Below, piece by piece: positions 33,106 through 42,319 of a stretch of 64,000 nucleotides of DNA. Source of the stretch: JAXGRD01 sp050946655 (GTDB taxonomy: Bacteria; Bacillota; Clostridia; Peptostreptococcales; Anaerovoracaceae); contig JBMNVE010000002.1 of assembly GCA_050946655.1 (NCBI GenBank), positions 1 through 64,000 of the forward strand, read 5' to 3'. Under the pieces are notes generated by a model that was given only the letters and a program-made list of their open reading frames with translations, did no database searches and was not told the DNA's origin. Each line of letters begins with the position of its first letter. Position 1 is the stretch's first letter. The position numbers were made by a program, and so were the translations under genes.

Positions 33106-36100
33106 TAGACCATCCCCCTTTCTGCTTTGAACTTCGCTGTTCCAAGATTACGATTCATCCCAGGTGCAAGCTCTCCAACTAGAGCTCCGCTATCCAGGAT
33201 GATATCTTTTGCACTATTTGCTGCGATGATGGCAAGGTACTGCTCCATCGCACCTGTTCCCATATGCCCGGTTAGGATATTCTCAAGCTTGTCATAGAAA
33301 CCTTTCAGAGGAAGAATCGCCTCTGCTCCTGCCTCTCCTCCTGCCATGAGACTTGATCCGTTCATTCCAAAGAATGTTGGGCTTGTCATGATGCCGCCTT
33401 CCTTATACCAGTCGATAGACAGTTTCGGAATTGACGGTGGTGCAAGGGACAGCTTTCCGGTTATGGAGAAGTGTGGCAGTTTAATATGTGGCAGTTTCAA
33501 TTTCAAGCCAGAGAAGAAACCTTTGATTTTATCAATGATTCCTTTGACCTTATCCTTTGCAGCCGTTATCGGTGTAACAATAGCATTCTTGATTCCATTC
33601 CACACGGAAGATGCTACGGACTTAATTCCGTTAAACACAGAACTAACCGAGCTTTTCACCGAATTGAACACGCTGCTGACCTTGCTCTTAATCGCACCTA
33701 CCACAGTACTGATTACAGACTTGATACCGTTCCAAATGGTCGATGCCACCGTCTTGATGGCATTGAATACCGTAGTGACAACCGTCTTGATGGCATTTAC
33801 TACTGTGGTAACTCTCGTCTTTATCGCATTCCAAATCGTAAAGAACACGGTCTTGATGGCATTCATCACGGTAGTAATAAAGGTCTTGATGGCATTAAGC
33901 ACCGTTGTCACCACACCCTTGATGGCATTCCAAGCAGCAATGATGATGCCCTTACAGTTCTCCCAGATAAAGCGGAACGGCAAGGTTATAATCTGCACCG
34001 CCGCCGATATGATAGAACCAATCAGCATAAGTGCTGTCTGCACAATATTCTTCATGGTGTTCCAAATGCCTGTAAAGAATGAAACAATCCCATTCCAAAT
34101 CCCGGTAAAGAAGTCCTTGATGCCTGTCCAGATCTGACTCCAACTAGTACCAAACCATCCAAGCACGACATTTGTAACATCCTTAATAGCAGTAAAGGCT
34201 GCTACCAGAACCCCCTTGATTCCGTTCCAAATAGAACTGAATATCTCCTTCACGCCCTGCCATACCTGCGACCAGTTCCCTGTGAAAATACCGATAAATA
34301 CATCGAGTATTCCGGTAATCACGCCAAGAACGGTTTCAAGTACGGTAGCGATTATCTTAAACGCACCTTCAAAGAGTGGAGCGAGTATTTTACAAAACTG
34401 CTGCCATACCGCCTTCATCATGTCTGCCACGCTCTTAAAGTCAAAGCCAAGAGCATTGACTCTATCTACGATGCCCTGGGCAAACTTTGAAATGACATCC
34501 TTAATCTTCTGCCAAGTAGCAAGGATGGAGTTTCGGAAGTTCTCATTCGTCTTCCAAAGATATACAAAGGCAGCAACAAGCGTTCCTATGATTGCTACCA
34601 CGGCTACTACCGGAGCTGATATCCCTCCTATTGCAGCACCGACCTTACCCATGAGTCCGGAGAACCCTCCGACTTTACTCGAAACAAGCATGATGCTTTT
34701 TCCGAGTTTAGCGTAGGCCTGCATGGCGATACCAATCTTGGATATCAGTGTACCGACAATCACAAGAACGGGACCAATAGATGCAACAAAAAGGAGCAGA
34801 GAAAGCACTGCCTTCTTCTGCCCTTCGCTCATACCGTTTAGTTTATCTATGAATGCCTGCACCTTTCCTACGATGGCTCGCACCACAGGCATCAGGATAT
34901 CTCCGAATGAAATCGCAAGTTCCTGGAGCTGGCTCTTAAGGATGGTCAGCTGACCGCCCAGGTTGTCCTGCATGGTAGCCGCCATCTCAAGGGATGCCCC
35001 ATCACAGTTTGCAATCGCATTCTGTAACTTCTCTACATCCTCCGGTGCCGCATTCATAAGTGCTAGGAAACCTGACATGGCATTCTTACCAACAAGTTGC
35101 TGTGCAACCTGGGCTTTTTCTGATTCAGTCAACCCATCAAATGCCCCTCGGCAGTCTGACAGGATGTCCGAAAGACTCCTCATACTACCATCGGCATTCG
35201 TTGTTGCAATTGTCACTTCTCCGATGTTCTTTCCGCTGATCGTAAAGTCCTTGGAAAGATTGTTCATGATGGTACGAAGTGCTGTACCTGCCTGGGTTGA
35301 CTTAATACCCGCATTGGCCATAAGACCGATTGCTTCAGCTGTATCTTCTGCGGAGAAACCTAACGCACCTGCGATAGGTGCACAGTACTTAAAGGTCTCG
35401 CCCATCATGGATACATTAGTATTTGCATTAGATGATGCCGATGCCAGGATATCTGCAAAGTGACCCGCATCCTTTGCCTCAAGTCCAAAGGCCGTAAGCG
35501 CATCGGTTACGATATCCGATGTCGTTGCAAGGCCCTCACCGGATGCAGCCGCAAGGTTCATAATACCTTCGATACCATCAAGCATGTCCTCGGTTTTCCA
35601 ACCGGCCATAGCCATGTAGTTAAAACCTTCTGCTGCCTCCGTTGCCGAGAACTTCGTTTTAGATCCCATCTCACGGGCCTTTGCACGGAGCTTATCAAAC
35701 TCCTCACCCGTTGCTCCAGAGATAGCAGACACTTTACTCATGGCTGTATCAAAGTCCGCTGTGGTCTTAAGCGATGCAGCTCCTAGCCCACCAATGGCCA
35801 AAGTGAGTGGCATCATCTTCTTTCCTGCCCCGGAGATGGAGTTTCCTACCGACTCAAACTTCTGTCCCACAGCGGAGATTTTCTCCAGTTTCGCATTGCA
35901 GTTGACGGCCTCTTGTTCAAGCCTTTTCAGTTCCTGCTCGGTAGCGATGATTTCACGCTCAAGTGCCTCGTACTTATCCTTTCCAAGTTCACCTCGTTCC
36001 ATCTGCTCCTTCGCTTGACGCTGCGCCTCTTTAAGGCTATCAAGCTTTTCTTTTGTGGCGGAGATGGACTCCTTTAGGATTCTATGCTTCTGTGCCAGGA

Positions 36101-36257
36101 GCGTGGTGTTTGACGGATCAAGTTTCAGCAGCCTATTTACATCACGAAGAGAACTCTGCGTGGTTTTTATGGTGGCATTGACACCTTTGAGTGCTTTCGA
36201 TAGCCCGGTGGTATCGCCGCCAATTTCTACTGTAATTCCTTTTATTCTGTCAGCCAA
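33105..36257 (-). CDS. Tape measure protein (TP901 type)
   Basis: This 1050-residue tail length determinant has an N-terminal coiled coil (to about residue 130), the TP901 core (TTADFDTAMSKVSAISGATG, ATEAAEGFNYMAMAGWKTED), several hydrophobic segments (around residues 485–510 and 540–565) and a long run of 11–12 residue repeats of the form NAIKTVVTTVF (about residues 770–890). Family knowledge links protein length to tail length at roughly 1.5 angstrom per residue, giving a tail near 150 nm; that is an estimate. The C-terminal region includes TSPTFFGMNGSSLMAGGEAG, typical of these proteins. Confidence 0.93.
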   Translation of the reverse strand: MADRIKGITVEIGGDTTGLSKALKGVNATIKTTQSSLRDVNRLLKLDPSNTTLLAQKHRILKESISATKEKLDSLKEAQRQAKEQMERGELGKDKYEALEREIIATEQELKRLEQEAVNCNAKLEKISAVGQKFESVGNSISGAGKKMMPLTLAIGGLGAASLKTTADFDTAMSKVSAISGATGEEFDKLRAKAREMGSKTKFSATEAAEGFNYMAMAGWKTEDMLDGIEGIMNLAAASGEGLATTSDIVTDALTAFGLEAKDAGHFADILASASSNANTNVSMMGETFKYCAPIAGALGFSAEDTAEAIGLMANAGIKSTQAGTALRTIMNNLSKDFTISGKNIGEVTIATTNADGSMRSLSDILSDCRGAFDGLTESEKAQVAQQLVGKNAMSGFLALMNAAPEDVEKLQNAIANCDGASLEMAATMQDNLGGQLTILKSQLQELAISFGDILMPVVRAIVGKVQAFIDKLNGMSEGQKKAVLSLLLFVASIGPVLVIVGTLISKIGIAMQAYAKLGKSIMLVSSKVGGFSGLMGKVGAAIGGISAPVVAVVAIIGTLVAAFVYLWKTNENFRNSILATWQKIKDVISKFAQGIVDRVNALGFDFKSVADMMKAVWQQFCKILAPLFEGAFKIIATVLETVLGVITGILDVFIGIFTGNWSQVWQGVKEIFSSIWNGIKGVLVAAFTAIKDVTNVVLGWFGTSWSQIWTGIKDFFTGIWNGIVSFFTGIWNTMKNIVQTALMLIGSIISAAVQIITLPFRFIWENCKGIIIAAWNAIKGVVTTVLNAIKTFITTVMNAIKTVFFTIWNAIKTRVTTVVNAIKTVVTTVFNAIKTVASTIWNGIKSVISTVVGAIKSKVSSVFNSVKSSVSSVFNGIKSVASSVWNGIKNAIVTPITAAKDKVKGIIDKIKGFFSGLKLKLPHIKLPHFSITGKLSLAPPSIPKLSIDWYKEGGIMTSPTFFGMNGSSLMAGGEAGAEAILPLKGFYDKLENILTGHMGTGAMEQYLAIIAANSAKDIILDSGALVGELAPGMNRNLGTAKFKAERGMV

Positions 36258-36298
36258 GCTATCTCACCTCCTCGTTTTTGGCATAAAGAAAGCTACCA

Positions 36299-36463
36299 TC
36301 AGAACTTATCAAAGTCATCCTGGGTAGCCACCTTGTCGTATTTCACGCTGTCGTTGTTCTTCTCAGTCCACATATCAAGGACCAAGCCTACGGTTAATAG
36401 GTCAAGGTCCCTGATACTGATACCGATTTCTGTTGAACGCAGAAGGAACAATGGCGTGGTCAT
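36299..36463 (-). CDS. Tail assembly chaperone, second reading frame (54 aa)
   Basis: A 54-codon frame runs from an ATG that overlaps the stop of the preceding chaperone gene (AAAATGACC) to a TGA just before the tape measure gene. Its product begins MTTPLFLLRSTEIGISIRDL and ends KVATQDDFDKF. In siphophages the two frames before the tape measure gene are usually joined by a programmed frameshift (G and G-T proteins). This frame is -1 relative to the first, and an A-run lies at the junction, so either frameshifting or stop-start reinitiation is possible. Confidence 0.75.
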   Translation of the reverse strand: MTTPLFLLRSTEIGISIRDLDLLTVGLVLDMWTEKNNDSVKYDKVATQDDFDKF

Positions 36464-36834
36464 TTTGCGCTCACTTCTGCTAATCTTTTTTTTGATTCAA
36501 TCTCCGTCTTCATGTTCTCACCCCAGAGTTCCAGGATTTCCGGGAGCACCTGGTAGATGGAGAACATATCAAACTGGTCAAGCCACTCATCGATGGTTTT
36601 CGGAATGGTGGCATCTGCGTGAAAAGCCATGATGTATGCCACGTTCTCGAAGATTTCAAGGTCTTCGATTTGGAACTCATCACCTTCCGTATCCTTCTTG
36701 TTATAGGACTTCTCCAGTTTTGAAAGGTCCTGGAAAATGTCCCGCTTAAACTTTGCCCTGTAAAGGCGAGGGATGGTAGCAGATGATCTGAACTTCACCT
36801 GCTTACCATCAATATCTACAACCTTCTCAATCAT
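36460..36834 (-). CDS. Tail assembly chaperone
   Basis: This 124-residue protein lies between the major tail protein and the tape measure gene. It starts MIEKVVDIDGKQVKFRSSAT, then IPRLYRAKFKRDIFQDLSKL, matching the Gp-G type chaperones that coat the tape measure protein before the tube polymerises. The middle (FENVAYIMAFHADATIPKTI) and end (LPEILELWGENMKTEIESKK) are typical. It ends at GCAAAATGA, overlapping the next frame. Confidence 0.85.
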   Translation of the reverse strand: MIEKVVDIDGKQVKFRSSATIPRLYRAKFKRDIFQDLSKLEKSYNKKDTEGDEFQIEDLEIFENVAYIMAFHADATIPKTIDEWLDQFDMFSIYQVLPEILELWGENMKTEIESKKRLAEVSAK

Positions 36835-36837
36835 GCT

Positions 36838-37461
36838 TTACGCTCCCTTCGTTCCCGTACCGCTTGTACCTGTGCCGGAAGTCGAGTTACTTGCTCCGGC
36901 AGAAATGTACACGCTCTTGTACCAGTTATCGTAAGTTGTCTGGTCAGTGGTGTCTCCTGTTCTTGCCTTAACAAGGCCATCAGCTCTAGGATCTGCCGTG
37001 ATAGCAAGTTTCTCTGTACCAGGCTCAATCTTATCTTCCTTCGTTTCCGATTCGATGGAAGGACGAGAGCATGTGCAGTTATACATGACGTGTCTGATAC
37101 CGTTCTTATCGCCATCAAACTCAAAGAGCAGTGCGAACTTCACCACATCAAGAACGCTGGTATCTTCGATAAGGACGCCCTTATCATCCAGTCTCTCCTG
37201 CAGGATTTCGGTTCTGAACCACTCCGGAATGAGAGCAATCTCCAGGTCTCCAGAGTAACCGTTGTTGGTTACCGAACGGAAATAGACAATACCATCTGCG
37301 TAAAACGGATTGGTATCACCTTCCGAATCAAGTCCAATGGAAACCGCACCAGGGATGGCTTTTGGAGTGCCATAAGTAAATGTGGACACACCATCCTTTA
37401 CGGTTTCAGTAAGCTTTGCTGCATGGACATTCTTCAAATTGTATTTGACTTTGTTAGCCAT
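36838..37461 (-). CDS. Major tail protein (phi13 type)
   Basis: This 207-residue tail tube protein starts MANKVKYNLKNVHAAKLTET, with VSIGLDSEGDTNPFYADGIV and NNGYSGDLEIALIPEWFRTE, the recognisable blocks of the phi13-type major tail family. The last residues are a flexible serine/threonine/glycine tail (NSTSGTGTSGTGTKG). It overlaps the neighbouring tail completion gene by eight bases and is expected to be one of the most highly expressed late genes. Confidence 0.9.
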   Translation of the reverse strand: MANKVKYNLKNVHAAKLTETVKDGVSTFTYGTPKAIPGAVSIGLDSEGDTNPFYADGIVYFRSVTNNGYSGDLEIALIPEWFRTEILQERLDDKGVLIEDTSVLDVVKFALLFEFDGDKNGIRHVMYNCTCSRPSIESETKEDKIEPGTEKLAITADPRADGLVKARTGDTTDQTTYDNWYKSVYISAGASNSTSGTGTSGTGTKGA

Positions 37462-37783
37462 CTTGCTTTACCTCCATTTCAAATGAATACAAGACCTCAT
37501 AGAGTTTCTCCGACTGAATCCACACTTCGGTCTTGTCATAAAAAATGCCGCTTGCTTCAAGTGCGGCTTCTACCTGTTGTTCCAACTTAATATCTTTCTT
37601 ATCGGTGTAGAGTTCTATATGAACTATGCTTGCCTTAAAGTAGACCGAGCCATCCGCAGCGAAGTTATCACTTCCCGGCATCAGATAACAGATGAACGGC
37701 GGCTCCGGTGACTCAACCTCTGCAAAATGGTCATAGGCAAACGGAAGTCCAATGTCACTAATCGCCTTCAGTATCTTATCCAT
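37454..37783 (-). CDS. Tail completion / tail terminator protein
   Basis: This 109-residue protein sits between the HK97-gp10-like gene and the major tail gene, the position of the tail terminator. It begins MDKILKAISDIGLPFAYDHF and ends with a beta strand KLYEVLYSFEMEVKQDG. ATG 37783 has AAAGGAG eight bases upstream; the longer in-frame version is not needed. It should cap the tail tube for joining to the head. Confidence 0.75.
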   Translation of the reverse strand: MDKILKAISDIGLPFAYDHFAEVESPEPPFICYLMPGSDNFAADGSVYFKASIVHIELYTDKKDIKLEQQVEAALEASGIFYDKTEVWIQSEKLYEVLYSFEMEVKQDG

Positions 37784-38159
37784 CTCTGATGCTCCTTTTG
37801 ATGTCTTCCTCAAGTTTCTTTATTCCATGTTCTTCTGCAGGCCCTATATGTGTTATCGCTTTACTTCTTCCACCATTTCGGAGTACATGTCCGTGTTCCA
37901 GTAGGTGGGCAAGCTGATATCGGTTCCTTGAATGTACGGATATTTCTAACGTGTGGGAGTTTTCCTTTAGGGTCTTAACTGCCCAGCTCTTGGCATAGTC
38001 ACCGGACTTAACAGGCGCACCTGCCTTGATTTCATTCCGCACCAGTTTCCCCGCATTCTTTACGGCCTTCTTCATTCCCTCTTCGGTGGACTTTTCGTAT
38101 TCGGTTAGTTCCTTCATAACCTCTGTGGCGAGGTTTTCGATACTTACTTTTCTACTCAT
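37776..38159 (-). CDS. HK97 gp10-family head-tail joining protein
   Basis: This 127-residue protein has the family pattern AVKNAGKLVRNEIKAGAPVK, SGDYAKSWAVKT and RYQLAHLLEHGHVLRNGGRS. These are neck components that connect capsid and tail. ATG 38159 overlaps the stop of the upstream gene (ATGA). The small basic protein has no membrane segment. Confidence 0.85.
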   Translation of the reverse strand: MSRKVSIENLATEVMKELTEYEKSTEEGMKKAVKNAGKLVRNEIKAGAPVKSGDYAKSWAVKTLKENSHTLEISVHSRNRYQLAHLLEHGHVLRNGGRSKAITHIGPAEEHGIKKLEEDIKRSIRDG

Positions 38160-38488
38160 CGTTCCACCCTCTTGCACTTAAACTTGAGTGCCTTTTTGCG
38201 ATAGCTCATGTGATCCACGGATTTGATGTCATAAAGTTGCCCTTGAAACACTATCCGGTATCCGATGTTTGTGATGGCCGATGCCTTCTTTGAATAGCGA
38301 ATCGTCACATTCATGTCGGTGTGGTCTATGACCTGCCCGGCAGCTACTACCTCGTCACCACCTTCTCCGGAAATCGTGGCATGGCAGACAAGATACGGCT
38401 CCCACGAATTAATGTGATTACCGACCTTGTCCACCGTCACAACCTGTTTCTCGAACTCTACCTTTTCATTCAGTAGTGCTATGTTCAT
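38156..38488 (-). CDS. Head closure / head-tail adaptor protein
   Basis: This 110-residue, mostly beta protein begins MNIALLNEKVEFEKQVVTVD and has the SPP1 gp16-like pattern with GYRIVFQGQLYDIKSVDHMS near the end. Head closure proteins plug the portal after DNA packaging. It overlaps the connector gene by one base on one side and the gp10-like gene by four bases on the other. Confidence 0.85.
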   Translation of the reverse strand: MNIALLNEKVEFEKQVVTVDKVGNHINSWEPYLVCHATISGEGGDEVVAAGQVIDHTDMNVTIRYSKKASAITNIGYRIVFQGQLYDIKSVDHMSYRKKALKFKCKRVER

Positions 38489-38763
38489 CAGAATCCACCT
38501 TCTCTCGCACCGAAGAGAAGTGACCTTAATGTCATGGTAAGATCATGATGGTCAGCTTCTTCTCGGTGTTCATACAAATAGGCGGTCGTAAACATGACCG
38601 CCACACCTGCGTTTTCAAGGCTCCAGAACTTCTCGTAATCATCCTCCCTTGCTATGTCCATACACAGCCTTTCGGATGAAGTAAGAAGACCCTGTATGAG
38701 AACATCGTCCTCATCCTCGTCCACACGTAGATAATTCTTCATCTCGTCCAAAGTGACCATCAT
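38488..38763 (-). CDS. Head-tail connector protein (gp6-like)
   Basis: This 91-residue helical protein has the gp6-type pattern VTLDEMKNYLRVDEDEDDVL followed by IQGLLTSSERLCMDIARED. It should form the ring beneath the portal. Two adjacent ATG codons (38763, 38760) are possible starts behind AAGGG. It lies 14 bases after the capsid gene. Confidence 0.85.
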   Translation of the reverse strand: MMVTLDEMKNYLRVDEDEDDVLIQGLLTSSERLCMDIAREDDYEKFWSLENAGVAVMFTTAYLYEHREEADHHDLTMTLRSLLFGAREGGF

Positions 38764-38776
38764 TACTCACCCTTCC

Positions 38777-39970
38777 TTATGCCTTCTTGATGTTCAGAAG
38801 CTGTACCGCTTCAGGCAGCACCAACTTCGCATCGACTCTTTCCTTTGCAAGGAATCCTACCATTCCGTTGCCTGCGAAGAGTTCCTTCAGTTCCTGGAAG
38901 GAACGAACTCCACGGTCACCGATGTTGTAGTAGGAGAAGTCACCAAAGGCCATGCAAGGTTTACCCGCTTCAATAGTCGGAGCAAACGGAGAGGTGTATG
39001 CCTTGAATCCGAGGATTCTATCAGGCTCGTTCTCACTGTAGGAAGGCTGCCAGATATATGCACCGTTGAGGTCCTTCAGCTTTCTGATTTCAGCCATCGT
39101 CTGGTCATTCAAGATAAAGCATGCGTTCTTGCGATACGGTCTCTTCAGCTTGTAAACCAGGTTGATGATATCATCGCTTGCAATGGTACCGGCCGCAGTA
39201 TCAACTGTACTCTTCGCCGCAAGTGCCGCAGTGAATACTCCGGTAGGCCTACCCTTACCATCACCGTTCAGGAAGGCATCCTCTTCCGCATTGGAAAGCG
39301 CCATACCAAACTGCTCAATGATGTAATTTTCAAGCTTGAATGCGTTGTCGTAGAGCAGTTCCTCAGTTACCTTGATGGCAACGTGAAGTTTGTGAGCATC
39401 AAGAATAATCTGGTCGAAGGTTGCATCTCCGAAAGTCAAAGCCTTACCCTCTTCAACCCAGGATGCCGCAGGCTTTGTCGCTGCGATGTTAATCTTATGC
39501 TCACCGCTTGTGGTGATAGTGGTACCAAGCATACGCATGACATTTTCTTCGTTCAGAATGTCAATAATCCTAGTGTCGTACTCTTCCGGAACAAGATAGC
39601 CACCATTAGGGTCAATGCCTTCCATAAGGTCGTTACTAATCTGACGGAAGTTTGTACGGAACGCCTGTAGCATTCCTTCCCTGTATCCATTGGATGCCCT
39701 TCCTTTCTTTTCCGGTTCATTCAACCCCTTACTCGGTTTTCCCTTGATGGCTTCGGTTGTCGGTTTTTTAAGTTCCGCATCCATCGCCTCCATAGCCTGC
39801 AGTCTTTCGATTTCCTTACTGAAATCTTTGACCTTGGCTTCCATCTCGGCATACACCTTTGCATCTTCCTCGGAAAGAAGACCGTCAGCGTCAGCCTTTG
39901 TTTCCACGAATGCCTTTGCAGCATCCCATGCTTTACTTCTCTTTTCCATCATTTCCATAGTCGTATTCAT
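38777..39970 (-). CDS. Major capsid protein (HK97 fold)
   Basis: This 397-residue protein has an N-terminal coiled-coil delta domain of about 100 residues (SEEDAKVYAEMEAKVKDFSK) that serves as scaffold and is removed by the protease encoded upstream. The mature part includes NGGYLVPEEYDTRIIDILNE, FNGDGKGRPTG-type LNGDGKGRPTGVFTAA and ILGFKAYTSPFAPTIEAGKP, typical of HK97-like capsids. ATG 39970 has GGAGG upstream; the earlier TTG is not used. Cleavage is probably near residue 105. Confidence 0.95.
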   Translation of the reverse strand: MNTTMEMMEKRSKAWDAAKAFVETKADADGLLSEEDAKVYAEMEAKVKDFSKEIERLQAMEAMDAELKKPTTEAIKGKPSKGLNEPEKKGRASNGYREGMLQAFRTNFRQISNDLMEGIDPNGGYLVPEEYDTRIIDILNEENVMRMLGTTITTSGEHKINIAATKPAASWVEEGKALTFGDATFDQIILDAHKLHVAIKVTEELLYDNAFKLENYIIEQFGMALSNAEEDAFLNGDGKGRPTGVFTAALAAKSTVDTAAGTIASDDIINLVYKLKRPYRKNACFILNDQTMAEIRKLKDLNGAYIWQPSYSENEPDRILGFKAYTSPFAPTIEAGKPCMAFGDFSYYNIGDRGVRSFQELKELFAGNGMVGFLAKERVDAKLVLPEAVQLLNIKKA

Positions 39971-39975
39971 GTGAA

Positions 39976-40722
39976 TTACCTCCAATTCTTAATGAGTTCT
40001 AGCCGATCAAAAAGCTGACCAGCACTTACTTTGGTTTCAGCGGATACTTCTTTAGGCTTGACCTTGCACTTTCTGGCAATCTGCTCCATCAGTGAATTGC
40101 TAACAACCACCGGGGAGTACATCATGCTAGGAGGAGCGAGTTCCTCATCCTTTGCATCACGCTTTAAGATTTCATCGGCAAAGCCAAGCTCTACGGCTTT
40201 ACCTGCATTCATCCACGTTTCCGAGTCCATGTAGTGAGACAGCTTTGCACGAGATAGTCCCGTCTTGATTTCATAGGCATTGATAATGGACTCCTTAACC
40301 TCGTTCAGCATTTCAATTGCCTTCTTCATCTCTGTACTGTCACCGAATGCCATCGTCATCGGATTGTGAATCATAATCATGGACACGGGGCTGACGTAAA
40401 CCTTCGTTCCTGCCATCGCAATGACGGATGCTGCCGATGCGGCAAGGCCATCAATCTTCACGGTGACATCTCCCTTGTAGTCCATCATCATGTTGTAAAT
40501 CTGTGCGGCAGCTACACAGTCACCGCCGGGAGAGTTGATCCAGATAGTTATGTCCCCTTCGTCACTAAACAGCTCCTCTTTAAAAAGAGCCGGTGTGATA
40601 TCATCATCAAACCAGCTTTCTTCAGCGATTGTGCCGTTTAGGTACAGGGTTCTTTCCTGCCTCTCTTCCCCCGTTTCCTGATTCACTACCTTGTGGTTCT
40701 TCCACTTCCAAAACTTGTGCAT
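39976..40722 (-). CDS. ClpP-like prohead protease
   Basis: This 248-residue serine protease matures the capsid. It has the ClpP/crotonase fold: INSPGGDCVAAAQIYNMM, the nucleophilic serine in DGLAASAASVIAMAGTKV and the histidine in SMIMIHNPMTMAFGD. The ATG at 40722 has AAAGGAGG upstream and overlaps the portal gene by 101 bases. The C-terminal region after residue 200 is variable and may act as an early scaffold. Confidence 0.92.
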   Translation of the reverse strand: MHKFWKWKNHKVVNQETGEERQERTLYLNGTIAEESWFDDDITPALFKEELFSDEGDITIWINSPGGDCVAAAQIYNMMMDYKGDVTVKIDGLAASAASVIAMAGTKVYVSPVSMIMIHNPMTMAFGDSTEMKKAIEMLNEVKESIINAYEIKTGLSRAKLSHYMDSETWMNAGKAVELGFADEILKRDAKDEELAPPSMMYSPVVVSNSLMEQIARKCKVKPKEVSAETKVSAGQLFDRLELIKNWR

Positions 40723-41977
40723 CAGAATCCTCCTTTCCGTCACTTGCACCCGCAGCAAATATTCCTGCGTCTTTGAGTTTCGTCATATTTCCATTGATGA
40801 GATATAAATCGCCGCCTTCTTCTTCCGGGATGCGGTCAAGATTCTCAAGCTCACGGATATCGTTTGCACTCATCCATCCGTTCTGCCTTCCTATCGCATA
40901 TCCATTCATACGGCTTTGATAATCCCCTCTAAGCAGTCCGTCTACATTGAACTTGATGAAAAACTTCCCCTTCTCATCAGGTTTCAGTAAGGCGCGAGAT
41001 AGGTTCTGCTCCCACCTGGAAACCCACGGATCAAGGGTGTACTTTACAAACTCAAGTGACTGCTGCTCAATATTAGAAAAGCTCGACTTATCCAGATCTC
41101 CAACCATGTGTGGAGGCACTCTGAATATGCGAGCTATTTCATTGATTTGAAATTTACGAGTTTCAAGGAACTGTGCCTGTTCTGGGGAGATGGAAATCGG
41201 TGTGTACTTCATTCCCTCTTCCAAAACAGCGATCTTATTTGCATTCCTTGAACCTCCGAATGTCTGCTGCCAGCTATCACGAATCTTGGATGGATCTTTA
41301 ATCGTTCCAGGGTGCTCCAATACTCCGCTTGGCGCAGCGCCGTTTTCAAAGAACTTGGCACCGTACTCCTCACAGGCAATCGCCATACCTATCGCATTCT
41401 TTGCCATAGCAATTGGCGAGTATCCAACAAGACCATCGAACCCAAGCCCTGGAATGTGTAAAACCTCCGTAGGTGCAAGTCTTACCTTGCTCCCCTTGTT
41501 TGTGGGTGCATCATCACTTGAGACCATGTATTCGTAATAAAGCTGTCCGTTTTCATCACGGTCAACAGTCATTCTGTTTGGTATAAGCGGATAGAGTGCT
41601 GCTATCTCGCCCTTGCCGTTTCTAATAATTTGTGCGTAGGCATTTCCCCATAAAAGAAGATGCGTTTCCAAAGTTTCTCTGAAAACAAAGGAGGTCATCT
41701 CCGGGTTTGGCTCATCGTGAAGTAAGAAGTACAGCGGATGGTTCACCGCCTTTTCCTTACTCCCTTCATCACCATAGCTATAGACATGAAGTGGCAGGCT
41801 TGCCATTGCCTCGGATAATATCCTCACGCATGAATAAACAGCCGTCATCTGCATGGCCGACCGCTCATTTACAAACTTACCGCTTGATGTACCGCCCATG
41901 AAAAAGCTGTACGCACTTCCTGCTGTTCTGTTTTCCGGCTTATCCCTTGACTTAAATAATCCGCTGAATATTCCCAT
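40622..41977 (-). CDS. Phage portal protein
   Basis: This is a 451-residue HK97-type portal, the dodecameric ring through which DNA enters the head. Recognisable blocks are MQMTAVYSCVRILSEAMASL, NPEMTSFVFRETLETHLLLW, GNAYAQIIRNGKGEIAALYP and FQINEIARIFRVPPHMVGDL. ATG 41977 with GGAGG is the start; 27 in-frame codons before it are not coding. The Glu/Ser/Gly-rich C-terminus overlaps the protease gene. Confidence 0.93.
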   Translation of the reverse strand: MGIFSGLFKSRDKPENRTAGSAYSFFMGGTSSGKFVNERSAMQMTAVYSCVRILSEAMASLPLHVYSYGDEGSKEKAVNHPLYFLLHDEPNPEMTSFVFRETLETHLLLWGNAYAQIIRNGKGEIAALYPLIPNRMTVDRDENGQLYYEYMVSSDDAPTNKGSKVRLAPTEVLHIPGLGFDGLVGYSPIAMAKNAIGMAIACEEYGAKFFENGAAPSGVLEHPGTIKDPSKIRDSWQQTFGGSRNANKIAVLEEGMKYTPISISPEQAQFLETRKFQINEIARIFRVPPHMVGDLDKSSFSNIEQQSLEFVKYTLDPWVSRWEQNLSRALLKPDEKGKFFIKFNVDGLLRGDYQSRMNGYAIGRQNGWMSANDIRELENLDRIPEEEGGDLYLINGNMTKLKDAGIFAAGASDGKEDSDAQVLEVEEPQGSESGNGGREAGKNPVPKRHNR

Positions 41978-41992
41978 GTGTGTTCCTCCATT

Positions 41993-42016
41993 AAAAAAGC
42001 ACCCCTTGCGAGATGC
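41993..42016 (-). terminator. Possible terminator between the 60-aa gene and portal
   Basis: A small hairpin (GCATC...GGTGC, with one G-T pair) is followed by TTTTTT on the minus strand. It lies only 15 bases before the portal ATG, so it would give partial termination at most. Confidence 0.45.
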
Positions 42017-42032
42017 CTTAAGTTTGTAGTAG

Positions 42033-42215
42033 CTATTTTTCTTCTGCTGCTTGTGCAAGGATTCTTCCGATTCCTAGCACATGGTCTGCGAGAACTTCAG
42101 CTGCATGGATGAGGTTAGGATCACTTGCTCCATCCGCCATCCATAGCACACTTTTAATTGCTTTCGCATCCGATATTAAATCCGCTGATAGTTCTAACAT
42201 TCTCTCCTTTGTCAT
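42033..42215 (-). CDS. Small phage protein between terL and portal (60 aa)
   Basis: This 60-residue helical protein begins MTKERMLELSADLISDAKAI and ends with VLGIGRILAQAAEEK. AAGGAG lies at a good distance before the ATG. It sits in the packaging operon, in front of the portal gene. No family could be named. Confidence 0.65.
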   Translation of the reverse strand: MTKERMLELSADLISDAKAIKSVLWMADGASDPNLIHAAEVLADHVLGIGRILAQAAEEK

Positions 42216-42319
42216 GATCTGCTCCTTCTTTTTCCAAAATAACGGAGCAATATAGTAACACCAGGTCTATATGAAAACCATAGCCTGTATGTACAGTTTT
42301 TACTTTTAGTTCAAGTTTT

